Source of the DNA: Brevundimonas fontaquae
GTDB lineage: Bacteria > Pseudomonadota > Alphaproteobacteria > Caulobacterales > Caulobacteraceae
DNA: 64,000 bases
Assembly: GCF_017086445.1 (NCBI RefSeq)
Contig: NZ_CP070968.1
Coordinates: forward strand, 1,550,001 to 1,614,000
Direction of reading: 5' to 3'
Within the stretch, counting starts at the first letter, position 1; each line of letters opens with the position of its first letter. Made by a program: the position numbers and the translations under genes. Shown here piece after piece: positions 28,979 to 37,853 of the stretch. The notes beneath the pieces were generated by a model. That model was not told the origin of the DNA. It did no database searches and saw nothing but the letters and a program-made list of their open reading frames with translations.

Positions 28979-31900
28979 ATGTTCAAATTCATCATCGAGC
29001 TGTCGGTCAAATTCCGATGGTTCATCGTCCTGGCCACGGCGCTCGTCGCGGCGTACGGGCTTCTCGAACTGACACGGCTGCCGATCGACGCCGTGCCGGA
29101 CATCACCAATCGCCAGGTTCAGGTGACCACCGTCGCCCCGGCCCTGGCCCCCGAGCAGATCGAACGGCAGGTCACCTATCCGATCGAGACCGCCATGGCC
29201 GGCATTCCGGGTCTGACCTCCACACGATCGCTGAGCCGCAACGGCTTCAGCCAGGTGACCGTCATCTTCACCGACCAGACGGACATCTACTTCGCCCGTC
29301 AGCAGGTGGCCGAGCGACTGGCGCAGGCGCGCGAGACGATGCCCGAAGGCGTCGAACCGGCGCTGGCGCCCATCACCACCGGCCTTGGCGAGGTGCTGAT
29401 GTGGACGGTCGATTACAAGCCGTTCAACAGCGCCAATCTGGCCAAGCCGGGTCAGACCGGCTGGCAGGCCGGTGGCGTCTATCTGACGCCGGAAGGCGAT
29501 CTCCTCGCCACCCCGCAACAGCGCGCCACCTATCTGCGCACCATACAGGACTGGATCATCGCTCCGCAGATGCGGACGGCGCCCGGCCTGGCCGGCGTCG
29601 ACACCGTCGGCGGCTATGTGAAGGAATACGCGGTTCGTCCGGACACGGCGCGTCTGTCGGCCTACGGTCTCGGGATGGGCGACCTCATCCAGGCGCTCGA
29701 CCGGGCCAACACCCAGGCCGGGGCCGGCTATGTGCAACGTGCGGGCGAGGCCCTGACCGTTCGCACGGACGCCCTGGCGTCAACCGTCGAGGACCTCGCC
29801 CAGGCGCCTGTTGTCAATCGAAACGGCCTCGTGGTCCGCGTCGCCGACGTCGCCACCGTCGAGGTCGGCCAGGCGCCGCGTCTGGGCGGCGCCAGCCGCG
29901 ACGGACACGAAGCGGTCTTGGGGACCGCCCTGATGATCGCGGGCGGCAACAGCCGCACCGTGGCCCAGGCCGCCGGAGACCGGCTCGAGGAGGTGCAGAA
30001 GACCCTGCCCCCCGGCATCGAGGCGGTGACGGTGCTGGACCGGAGCGCCCTGGTGAACTCCACCATCGCCACGGTGGCGCGCAATCTGACCGAAGGCGCG
30101 CTGCTGGTCATCGTCGTGCTCTTCCTGCTGCTCGGCAACATCCGGGCGGCGAGCATCACGGCGTTGATGATCCCGATCAGCTTCCTGTTCGCCGTCATCG
30201 GGATGAACCGGTTCGGCATCAGCGGCAATCTGATGAGCCTCGGCGCGCTGGACTTCGGTCTGCTCGTCGACGGCGCCGTGGTTGTGGTCGAGAACACCCT
30301 GCTGATGCTCAGCCAGAAGCGGGCGGAGGCCGGGCGCATGCTGACCCGGCACGAGCGTCTGGGCGTCGCCGCAGCGGCGGCGCGCCAGATGGTCAAGCCG
30401 GCCGCCTTCGGTCAGCTGATCATCCTGCTGGTCTTCACCCCCCTGCTGATGCTGGAAGGCGTCGAGGGCAAGACCTTCATCCCGATGGGCGCGACGGTCA
30501 TGCTCGCCCTGGTCGGCGCCTTCATCTTCTCCTTCACCTTCGTGCCGGCGATGACGGCGCTCCTGGTGCGGGATCCCAAGACGGTCGAGGTCGACGACCA
30601 CGGCCGCGCCCACGAGCACGAGACCTTCCTGCTGCGCCACGCGCGCCGCTGGATCGCTCCGGCCATCCGCACGGCCGTCGATCGTCCGAAGATCGTCCTG
30701 CTCTCCGCGCTCGGCGCCCTCGTCGTCGGCGGCGTCACCTTCACCACCCTCGGCCGGGAGTTCATCCCGACCCTGGACGAGGGCGACATCGCCATGCAGG
30801 CGCTGCGGGTTCCGTCGGCGTCGCTCGAGCAGTCGCTCGCCATGCAGATGGCGATCGAGCGGGCGATCAAGGCCCAGCCGGAAGTGGAGACCATGTTCTC
30901 GCGGACCGGCACCGCCGAAGCGGCGGTGGATCCCATGCCGCCCAACATCTCCGACAGCGTCATCGTCCTGAAGGACCGCAAGGACTGGCCCAACCCGGGT
31001 CTGGAGAAGGAAGAGCTGATCGCTCGCTTCGAGGACGTCGCGTCGCGGCAGATCGGCAACAACTTCGAATTCAGCCAGCCGATCGAATTGCGGTTCAACG
31101 AGCTGATCTCCGGGGTGCGGACCGATCTGGCGGTCATGGTATATGGCGACGACTTCGCCACCATGCAGCGGGTCGCCGACCAGGTGGCCAACGCCCTGCG
31201 CCAGACGAACGGGGCGGCCGACGTGCGGGTGGAACAGGCGTCCGGCCTGCCGACCCTGACGATCAGCGTGGATCGCTTCGCCGCGGCCAGTTACGGCCTG
31301 TCGGCGGCCGACGTCTCCGAAGCCGTGTCCGCCGCCATCGGCGGCGCCGAGGCGGGCCGCATCTTCGAGGGCGACCGGCGCTTCGACGTCGTGGTCCGTC
31401 TGCCGGACGCCGCGCGCAATGATCCGGCGGCGCTCGCGGCCTTGCCGATCGTGTCCTCGACCGGCGTGACCGTGCCCCTGTCCTCGGTCGCGCGCATCCA
31501 GAGCGCCGAGGGACCGAACCAGATCAGCCGCAACGACGGCAGCCGACGCATGGTGGTCCAGGCCAATGTGCGAGGTCGTGATCTGGGCGGCTTCGTCACC
31601 GACGCCCAGAGGTCGGTCGATCAGGTTCAGCTCCCCCCGGGCGTCCGCCTGGACTGGGGCGGCCAGTTCGAAAACCTCAAGCGCGCCGAACAGCGGCTGG
31701 GCCTGGTCATCCCGATCGTCTTCGTCCTGATCGGCGTGTTGCTGTTCATGGCGCTGGGCTCCTTCGCCGAGGCCGGTCTGGTGTTCGCCTGCGTGCCGCT
31801 CGCCCTGGTGGGCGGGGCGCTGGCGCTGCTCCTGCGCGGCATGCCGTTCTCCGTCTCGGCGGCGGTCGGCTTCATCGCCGTCTCCGGCGTGGCGACGCTC

Positions 31901-32200
31901 AACGGCCTGGTTCTGATGCAGGCTATCCGCGAGCGGCTCCAGGCGGGCCTGCCCCCCCGCGACGCCGCCATCGAGGGCGCGTCCAGCCGCCTGCGCGCGG
32001 TGCTCACCACCGCGATGGTGGCGATCGTCGGATTCATTCCGATGGCCATCGCCCACGGCGCCGGGGCCGAGGTCCAGAAGCCGCTGGCGACCGTGGTCAT
32101 CGGCGGCCTGATCACCGCCACCGCCCTGACCCTGCTGGTCCTGCCGACCTTCGCGGCGAGGGCGGTGCGTCACCGCAAGGACGAAGGGATCGAGGACTGA
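28979..32200 (+). CDS. czcA: Heavy-metal efflux RND transporter (CzcA/CusA family)
   Basis: 1073 residues, full length. Twelve membrane helices surround two periplasmic loops. DFGLLVDGAVVVVENTLL in helix 4 carries the D-D-E proton relay in the form typical of the divalent-cation (HME1/2, Co-Zn-Cd or Ni) rather than Cu/Ag branch. SLSRNGFSQVTVIF and TRTGTAEAAVDPMPPNISD are conserved HME segments. It exports periplasmic or cytoplasmic divalent metals by proton antiport. Its stop overlaps the next gene's ATG. Confidence 0.94.
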   Translation: MFKFIIELSVKFRWFIVLATALVAAYGLLELTRLPIDAVPDITNRQVQVTTVAPALAPEQIERQVTYPIETAMAGIPGLTSTRSLSRNGFSQVTVIFTDQTDIYFARQQVAERLAQARETMPEGVEPALAPITTGLGEVLMWTVDYKPFNSANLAKPGQTGWQAGGVYLTPEGDLLATPQQRATYLRTIQDWIIAPQMRTAPGLAGVDTVGGYVKEYAVRPDTARLSAYGLGMGDLIQALDRANTQAGAGYVQRAGEALTVRTDALASTVEDLAQAPVVNRNGLVVRVADVATVEVGQAPRLGGASRDGHEAVLGTALMIAGGNSRTVAQAAGDRLEEVQKTLPPGIEAVTVLDRSALVNSTIATVARNLTEGALLVIVVLFLLLGNIRAASITALMIPISFLFAVIGMNRFGISGNLMSLGALDFGLLVDGAVVVVENTLLMLSQKRAEAGRMLTRHERLGVAAAAARQMVKPAAFGQLIILLVFTPLLMLEGVEGKTFIPMGATVMLALVGAFIFSFTFVPAMTALLVRDPKTVEVDDHGRAHEHETFLLRHARRWIAPAIRTAVDRPKIVLLSALGALVVGGVTFTTLGREFIPTLDEGDIAMQALRVPSASLEQSLAMQMAIERAIKAQPEVETMFSRTGTAEAAVDPMPPNISDSVIVLKDRKDWPNPGLEKEELIARFEDVASRQIGNNFEFSQPIELRFNELISGVRTDLAVMVYGDDFATMQRVADQVANALRQTNGAADVRVEQASGLPTLTISVDRFAAASYGLSAADVSEAVSAAIGGAEAGRIFEGDRRFDVVVRLPDAARNDPAALAALPIVSSTGVTVPLSSVARIQSAEGPNQISRNDGSRRMVVQANVRGRDLGGFVTDAQRSVDQVQLPPGVRLDWGGQFENLKRAEQRLGLVIPIVFVLIGVLLFMALGSFAEAGLVFACVPLALVGGALALLLRGMPFSVSAAVGFIAVSGVATLNGLVLMQAIRERLQAGLPPRDAAIEGASSRLRAVLTTAMVAIVGFIPMAIAHGAGAEVQKPLATVVIGGLITATALTLLVLPTFAARAVRHRKDEGIED

Positions 32201-32802
32201 TGGCCCGGACCCAGGATGACCGTCGGCAGCGCCGGACGCTGCTGACGGTTCTCGGCCTCAACGCCGGCCTGGCGGCGGCGCTCGGAATCGGCGGCGTGTC
32301 GGCCGATTCCAGCGCCTTGCTGGCCAATGCGCTGGATAACGCCTCGGACGCGGCGGTCTATCTGATCAGCTTTCTGGCCATCGGGCGGACAGGAGGCTGG
32401 AAGCGGGGCGCCGCGAGGGTGTCGGGGGTCATGCTGCTGGTCTTCGCCGCCGGCGTCCTCGTCGATGCCGTGCGCCGCGTGATCACCGGGACCGAGCCGA
32501 TCGGTCCGACCATGATGGCGCTCGCCCTGGTCGCCGCCGTGGTCAATCTGATCTGCCTGCAGCTCATCCGCCGCCAGCACAGCGGCGACGCCAACATGAA
32601 GGCGGCCGAGACCTTCAGCTTCAACGATTTCGCGTCCAACGGCGGCATCCTCGTCGCCGGCGGTCTGGTCCTCTGGCTCGACCAGGCCTGGCCCGACCTC
32701 GTCGTCGGCGTTCTCGTCGCGGCGATCGCGATCAAGGGCGGCGTCGAGATTCTCCGCGACGCCAACGCCGCCTCCGACCACCCACAGGAACGCGCTTCAT
32801 GA
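32200..32802 (+). CDS. CDF-type cation transporter, membrane domain only
   Basis: 200 residues, six membrane helices and no cytoplasmic domain. SALLANALDNASDAAVYLISFLAIG and TFSFNDFASNGGILVAGG give the Asp/Asn-containing metal site in helices II and V. It resembles the 24696 gene in architecture but not closely in sequence. It is coupled to czcA at ATGA and to the next CDF gene in the same way, so it belongs to the czc operon. Confidence 0.82.
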   Translation: MARTQDDRRQRRTLLTVLGLNAGLAAALGIGGVSADSSALLANALDNASDAAVYLISFLAIGRTGGWKRGAARVSGVMLLVFAAGVLVDAVRRVITGTEPIGPTMMALALVAAVVNLICLQLIRRQHSGDANMKAAETFSFNDFASNGGILVAGGLVLWLDQAWPDLVVGVLVAAIAIKGGVEILRDANAASDHPQERAS

Positions 32803-33488
32803 CCAACCACGACCATTCCAACGGGCACGCTCACGACCACACCGCCGGGGCCAACGCCCGGCAGCTCACCATCGCCCTGGCGCTGACCGGGACCTTCCTG
32901 ATCGTTGAGGTCATCGGCGGCCTGGTGTTCAACAGCCTCGCCCTGCTGTCGGACGCCGCGCATATGTTCACCGACGCGGCGGCCCTCGCCATCGCGCTGT
33001 TGGCGATCAAGATCGGCCAGCGGCCGGCGGATGAGAAACGCACCTTCGGCTACAGGCGGTTCGAGATCCTGGCGGCGGCGTTCAACGCCGTGCTGCTCTT
33101 CGTCGTCGCCGGTTACGTCCTCTACGAGGGGATCAAGCGCATTCTGGATCCCGAGCCCGTCGGCTCGATCGGCATGCTGATCGTCGCCGCCGCCGGCCTG
33201 GTGATCAATCTGATCTCCATGCGCATCCTGTCGAGCGGCAAGGATCGCAGCCTCAACGTCAAGGGCGCCTATCTCGAGGTCTGGGCGGACATGCTCGGCT
33301 CGCTCGGCGTCCTCGTCGCCGCCGTCGTCATCACCGTGACGGACTGGCGCTGGGTCGATCCGATCGTCGCGATCGCCATCGGCCTGTGGGTCCTGCCCCG
33401 CACCTGGATCCTGCTGCGCGACACCACCCACATTCTGCTGGAGGGCGCCCCGCGCGGCGTGGCCCTGTCGGACGTGCGGGTCGCCATC
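32799..33488 (+). pseudogene. czcD: Truncated CzcD-type CDF transporter
   Basis: The first 230 codons encode a normal CzcD N-terminus: a His-rich leader (NHDHSNGHAHDH), then six helices with SLALLSDAAHMFTDAAALAI and YLEVWADMLGSLGVL (HxxxD zinc sites). Homology ends at HILLEGAPRGVALSDVRVAI, where the cytoplasmic domain should continue for about 80 residues. The reading frame instead runs on through unrelated DNA into an ArdC fragment, giving a 467-codon chimeric ORF ending at 34202. The membrane part may still be made, but the dimerising domain is lost. Confidence 0.75.
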
Positions 33489-33652
33489 CTCAGCCCCGCG
33501 AACTTGTGGCGCTCCTCGCTGTTGCTGAAGAAGGTGTTGAGCATCTCGACCAGGTTGCTCTGCTTGGTCGCCACAGGCTGCCGCAGCTCCAGCGACAGGA
33601 TCAGGCTGACGAGCACCGGGATCTGCAGGGTGTCGAGGTCGCGGGGCTCCAT
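33489..33652 (-). pseudogene. Inverted gene-start fragment of unknown origin
   Basis: On the minus strand an ATG at 33652 opens a sensible reading frame (LQIPVLVSLILSLELRQPV, then NLVEMLNTFFSNSEERHKF), which stops making sense at 33489 where it meets the CDF gene in reverse. It looks like the first ~54 codons of an alpha-helical protein brought in by rearrangement. The family was not recognised. Confidence 0.4.
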
Positions 33653-33654
33653 CC

Positions 33655-34202
33655 ATCAGCGCATTCCGTTCCTGAAGGCCTACACCGTCTTCAATGTCGA
33701 CCAGATCGAAGCCTTGCCAGAGCGCTACGGCGAACCCGAAGTGATCGACATCAATCCGGATGAGAGGATCGCCCGCATCGACGCCTTCTTCAGACACTGC
33801 GGCGCCGAGATCCGGCACGGCGGCGGCAGCGCCTACTACGCCCCGGGTCCGGACCATGTGCAGATGCCGCAGTTCGAATGTTTTGAGACGGCGGACGCCT
33901 ACTACAGCACCCTCGGCCACGAGATGACGCACTGGACGCGCCATCCCAGCCGTCTCGACCGGGACTTCGGCCGCCAGCGCTTCGGCGACTCCGGTTACGC
34001 GCGTGAGGAGCTCGTCGCCGAACTGGGGGCCGCCTTCCTCTGCGCGGACCTCGGGCTCGCCCTGGAACCGCGCGAGGACCATTCGGCCTATATCGCCAAC
34101 TGGCTGCACGTCCTGAAGGACGATGTACGGTTTGTCGTCTCGGCCGCCTCTCATGCGCAGAAGGCCGTCGATCACCTGAAGGCGCTTCAGCCTCCGCCCT
34201 GA
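33655..34202 (+). pseudogene. ArdC-like antirestriction protein, C-terminal fragment
   Basis: About 182 residues matching the C-terminal zincin domain of ArdC: FLKAYTVFNVDQIEALPERY, the metal site LGHEMTHWTRHPSRLDRDFG (HExxH), and REELVAELGAAFLCADLGL with the third ligand Glu. The N-terminal ssDNA-binding domain (about 120 residues) is missing; DNA upstream of about 33655 belongs to another gene. ArdC protects incoming conjugative DNA from restriction. It has no start of its own and is read only as the tail of the CDF chimera. Confidence 0.8.
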
Positions 34203-34391
34203 GGCTGATTACCCGCCCGATTGCGGCGACCCAGAACTTGCCAGAACCGCAATGGACTACGCTGCGGACTCACCGAGTTGGGCCGCAATGGCCTCAGTCA
34301 GCGCCGACACCGCGATCACGACGGTTTCCAGAAGAGTACGCCCCTGGATCACTGCCGGGGCTTTCGGATCGGCGGAACACCTCCTCTCGAT
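34203..34391. other. Stretch without recognisable gene
   Basis: Between the ArdC fragment and the next short ORF no frame on either strand has convincing codon use or a family motif. It lies inside the rearranged part of the island and is probably remnant DNA. Confidence 0.4.
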
Positions 34392-34535
34392 TTGAACAAG
34401 GTCGCAGATGTGCTGCAGCTCGAGTGCGACCACTGCTATGTCGCGTTCGAGGCCTTCCAAGCGCTGATCGGAGAGCAGGTCGAAGCCATCACCAAGTTCG
34501 AGACAAAGAACGCTTCCAAAACGAAGGCCGTCTGA
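34392..34535 (+). CDS. Short ORF of unknown function (possible gene fragment)
   Basis: A TTG-started frame of 47 residues (LNKVADVLQLECDHCYVAF… ending NASKTKAV) whose third codon positions are mostly G or C, unlike the competing minus-strand frame over the same DNA. C-x-x-C (CDHC) is present. It may be the end of a longer gene cut on its 5' side. The call is weak. Confidence 0.3.
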   Translation: MNKVADVLQLECDHCYVAFEAFQALIGEQVEAITKFETKNASKTKAV

Positions 34536-34539
34536 ATGT

Positions 34540-35400
34540 TGAACCAAAGATGCCCGACCAGAGTTGGTTCGAAGAAAAGCCAGTCGATCCCTCTCTGCAA
34601 AGCATCGGCGGTGACACGCTCGCCGCGAGGTCCTGACGCAAATGCGATCGGGTTGGGATCGCGATCGCCACGGACGCGCGGACTGAAATCGCCTGGCTCG
34701 AACCACTCCGTTCGCCATAAGGCTCCGGCGATCCGGAACCCGTCGCCGCCCAAGCCCAACTTCCGTCTGGGGGCGATCCGGCCCTCATGCGTGTCGCGAT
34801 TGTTCTCGAGGCTGTACCCCTCTTCGGGCCAAGAGAAGCTCGGCGCCTCATCCGCCTCGACAACTCGCTCGTGGTAGCTGGATAGATAGAGTTTCATCGA
34901 ACGAGCAGCGAGATAGTCGGCGAGAAACTCTGCGCGGATCTCCAGTCGAACCGGGCGATCTTCATCGCGGATGAGGCGTACGACCTCCGCCCAGCCTTCG
35001 TCAGGCCGGAACCAGGTGTCGCCATCCCGGCTCAGACGGAGGGCAAGGACCAGATCAGGGTGAAGGTGCCAGACGCCGTCCGCCGCGCCTTCGAGGTCTT
35101 GATCTATGACGAGGTTGATCCCCAGCGGCCCGTCGAAGCGATTGTCCAAGTAGACGTCGGCGGGATGGTACTCTCCGTTCCAGACGAAGGCGCGATGAGG
35201 CTGGAGGCTCAGGTCGCCCCAGTTCAGACGTGCCGCGCTTTCCTCTTTCCCGGCGTAAACCGCCAAGGTGGCGACACCCGCAAAGCGCTTCGCCGATCTC
35301 AGGTCCTCCGGTGCGTCCAGATCAACATCGTGGTTGGCTCTAAGGGGGATCCAAGATTGGCCCGCGACGGCTGGAACGTCGCCCATTTCGAAGTAGGCTT
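34540..35400 (-). pseudogene. Unknown gene, N-terminal/central fragment in inverted orientation
   Basis: A minus-strand frame of about 285 sensible codons, from MGDVPAVAGQSWIPLRAN to WLFFEPTLVGHLW, then it dissolves. Recognisable secondary-structure-rich segments are WGDLSLQPHRAFVWNGEYHP, RLEIRAEFLADYLAARSMK and WPEEGYSLENNRDTHEG. I cannot name the family. The next fragment on the opposite strand (35406–35770) looks like the following part of the same protein type, so one gene may have been split by inversion of this piece. Confidence 0.5.
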
Positions 35401-35405
35401 TGCGA

Positions 35406-35770
35406 CACCGCGGCAGCCGGCTGCAGTGGGCCAGCGCAGAAACCGGCGCCGTCGGGGCAGCTGAGGCGCCGCTGCATTTCGGTTTGAATGAGCGAGGCCT
35501 CATCAATGTTTTCGCCAAGGATGTCGGTCGCCTTCAGGCGTGGGAACAGCGCATCTGGGCTGCTCACAGCGTGGCTGAAGACGGCGGCGTTTCCGCCGAG
35601 CTCTTCCAGGTTCAGATGATGGTGAACCCGGCGGATACAACTGCCCCGGAGCATGCATTGCCAGAAATGCTGGGTGCGTTCGAGGCGACCTTCCGAGATG
35701 TGTTCGGAAGCGAAATTCTGCGCCCACATCAGTCAGTCGATGATCTGCTAAGACGATCGCACCGGTTCGC
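35406..35770 (+). pseudogene. Unknown gene, C-terminal-side fragment
   Basis: About 120 codons: LQWASAETGAVGAAEAPLHF, GLINVFAKDVGRLQAWEQR and LRPHQSVDDLLRRSHRFAR read like the later part of a large protein. The frame has no own start and after HRFAR changes abruptly to unrelated Arg-rich sequence. It is placed head to head against the minus-strand fragment ending at 35400. Confidence 0.5.
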
Positions 35771-36176
35771 GCGCGCCCTTCGCGACCGGTCGATCGAGGC
35801 CGAGGCGACGCCGCGCCGGACGCGGGGCGTGACCCGCAAGGCCGAGCGCATACCGGTGCGCAAGATGCGAGAGCGGTTCGCGGCGGGGCAGGGGCCGTTG
35901 CCCGAGGTGCTCGCCGTCGCCTATCGGGCCGCGCTCACGGCGGGCGGCGGCGAAGCGCCCTGGCTGGACGCGCTCCGGACGCGTGAGCTGGCCATCCGGC
36001 GGACCCTGGTGGCCGAGGCCCTTCGTTTGTCGCGATCGGAGCAGCCCCGGGACCGCGCCCTCGCCGCTCTGGTGGAACGGTTCGTGCGGGAACGGCCGGC
36101 GCCGATGACCCGGGATCAGGCGCTGCGACAGGGACGGGAGGCCCGGCGCGATGCCGGCCGGACGCATGACCGATAG
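35771..36176 (+). pseudogene. Unknown Arg/Ala-rich C-terminal gene fragment
   Basis: About 134 codons in the same frame as the preceding fragment but of different character: highly basic, helical (KMRERFAAGQGPLPEVLAVA, TRELAIRRTLVAEALRLSR, ending RDAGRTHDR). No motif identifies it. Its place upstream of transfer genes would suit the tail of a mobilisation protein, which is only a guess. Confidence 0.35.
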
Positions 36177-36204
36177 ATCGGACATTGCAGCTGGGGTATT
36201 GCGT

Positions 36205-36240
36205 TTGCGAAGTGTCAGAAGTTGACCTATATTTCTGACA
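36205..36240 (+). promoter_or_regulatory. Promoter and operator of the AbiE operon
   Basis: TGTCAGAA (36213–36220) and TTCTGACA (36233–36240) form a perfect 8-bp inverted repeat with a 12-bp spacer. A −35 TTGCGA (36205) and −10 TATATT (36228) at 17-bp spacing overlap it. AbiEi antitoxins autorepress through inverted repeats in this position, so it is the likely operator. Confidence 0.7.
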
Positions 36241-36251
36241 TAGAGGTTGTG

Positions 36252-36845
36252 ATGCAAACACTCGCCGATCAGATCATGGAACGCGCCTCGACGCTGCCGG
36301 AAGGCACGCCGATCGCCGCCAAGGCGTTGCTGCATCTGGGCAGCCGCGCAGCGGTGGACCAGGCCCTGTCGCGGCTGGTGCGCCGGGGCCGGCTGCTGCG
36401 CGCCGGCCGCGGCGTCTACATGCGTCCGCTGGAAAGCCGGTTCGGCGCCCGCACGCCCTCGATCGAGAAGGTGGTGCGCGCCGTCAGCGAGCAACGTGGC
36501 GAGGTCGTCGCCTCCAACGGGGCGGCGGCGGCCAACGCCCTGGGCCTGACCACCCAGGTGCCGATCCGCATGGTCTATCTGACCAATGGGAAGAGCCGCA
36601 CCTTCAGCGTCGGCAAACAGACGGTGGAGTTCCAGCACGCGCCCGCATGGCAGTTGCTCCTGGCCGATCGTCCCGCCGGCGAGGCGGTTCGCGCCCTGGC
36701 CTGGCTCGGGCCGGAGAAGGCCGGATCGGCGCTCGAAACCCTGAAGCGCAAGCTTGGGCCTTCGGCGTTCGGGGAGCTGGTGTCCGTCGGGCCGCGTCTG
36801 CCGACGTGGCTGGCGCGTTCGGTGAGCCAGGCGGCGCATGTCTGA
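36252..36845 (+). CDS. abiEi: AbiEi-type antitoxin (DUF6088 family)
   Basis: 197 residues. The N-terminal winged helix (ASTLPEGTPIAAKALLHLGSR… RLVRRGRLLRAGRGVYMRP) matches DUF6088/AbiEi_N, and the rest is the C-terminal antitoxin domain (VVASNGAAAANALGLTTQ, TNGKSRTFSVG). ATG 36252 is chosen over TTG 36222, which lies inside the operator. It is expected to repress the operon and antagonise the nucleotidyltransferase toxin in a type IV manner. It overlaps the toxin gene by 8 bp. Confidence 0.87.
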   Translation: MQTLADQIMERASTLPEGTPIAAKALLHLGSRAAVDQALSRLVRRGRLLRAGRGVYMRPLESRFGARTPSIEKVVRAVSEQRGEVVASNGAAAANALGLTTQVPIRMVYLTNGKSRTFSVGKQTVEFQHAPAWQLLLADRPAGEAVRALAWLGPEKAGSALETLKRKLGPSAFGELVSVGPRLPTWLARSVSQAAHV

Positions 36846-37851
36846 CGTCTTCCTGCAGTTGTCCGCCGAGGACCGGATCGAGGCGCTCGCGACGGCGGCG
36901 GCCGAGTCGGGCCGTCCCGCGCACCTGCTGGAGAAGGACGTCTGGGTCGTGTGGGCGCTTCGGGCCCTGTTCGAGGCGCCGCTGGGCGAGGCGCTGGTCT
37001 TCAAGGGCGGCACCTCCCTGTCCAAGGCCTATGACGTCATCCAGCGCTTCTCCGAAGACATCGACCTGACCTACGACATCCGTCGCCTCCTTCCGGACCT
37101 GGCCGACGCGTCCGAAGACCCCGTGCCGGCGACCCGCGCCGAGGAGCGGCGGTGGTCGCGCGACGTTCAGCGGCTGTTGCCGCTCTGGGTCGAGGGCGAG
37201 GTCCGGCCGATGCTCGAGGCGCGCCTGACCGCCGACGGCGTCGCCGCCAAGGTGCGGATCGAGCGGGCCAAGGCCTTCGTGGACTACGCCCCGACCAGCA
37301 CCGGCACGGGCTATGTCTCGCCCAGCGTGATGCTCGAGTTCGGCGCCCGCGCGACCGGCGAGCCGAGCGCGCCGCGTCCGGTGGTCTGCGATGCGGCCGC
37401 TCATCTGCCGGGCGTGGCGTTCCCGATCGCCACGCCGCGGGTGATGGCCGCCGAACGAACCTTCTGGGAGAAGGCCACGGCGGCCCATGTCTATTGCGTC
37501 CAGGGTCGCCTGCGCGGGGATCGCTTCTCGCGTCACTGGCATGATCTGGCCCGTCTGGACGCCACCGGTTTCGCGGAGACGGCGATCGCCGATCACGCGG
37601 TGGCCGAGGCGGTCGCGCGGCACAAGGCAATGTTCTTCCGCGAGACCGCTGACGGGGCGGAGATCGACTACGGTCGGGCGGTCGCCGGCGGTCTTCGGTT
37701 GAAGCCGGAAGGCTCGTCCCTGGAGGCCTTGGGCGAGGATTATCGCCGGATGGTCGAGGACGGTCTGCTCGAGGCGGACGCCGAACCGTTCGAGGCCTTG
37801 ATGGAGACCTGTGCGGATCTCGCCCGGCGCGCCAACTCCGCGGCGGCCTGA
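36838..37851 (+). CDS. abiEii: AbiEii/AbiGii-type nucleotidyltransferase toxin
   Basis: 337 residues. HLLEKDVWVVWAL and VFKGGTSLSKAYDVIQRFSEDIDLTYD contain the DUF1814 motifs: the K-D-x-W of the start, G-G-T-S-L-S-K, and S-E-D-I-D catalytic acids. A later ERTFWEKATAAHV is motif III. The family uses a nucleotide triphosphate to modify tRNA and halts growth or aborts phage infection. It ends 2 bp before the third gene. Confidence 0.92.
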   Translation: MSDVFLQLSAEDRIEALATAAAESGRPAHLLEKDVWVVWALRALFEAPLGEALVFKGGTSLSKAYDVIQRFSEDIDLTYDIRRLLPDLADASEDPVPATRAEERRWSRDVQRLLPLWVEGEVRPMLEARLTADGVAAKVRIERAKAFVDYAPTSTGTGYVSPSVMLEFGARATGEPSAPRPVVCDAAAHLPGVAFPIATPRVMAAERTFWEKATAAHVYCVQGRLRGDRFSRHWHDLARLDATGFAETAIADHAVAEAVARHKAMFFRETADGAEIDYGRAVAGGLRLKPEGSSLEALGEDYRRMVEDGLLEADAEPFEALMETCADLARRANSAAA

Positions 37852-37853
37852 CC

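Noticed and set aside
27587..29737. 716-codon minus-strand ORF
   Set aside because: Antisense to czcC and czcB, which have full family motifs and ordered overlaps.
29017..31422. 801-codon plus-strand ORF and 797-codon minus-strand ORF (29780–32173) across czcA
   Set aside because: Arg/Gly/Pro- or His/Asp-rich translations without motifs; they are frame shadows of the high-GC czcA gene.
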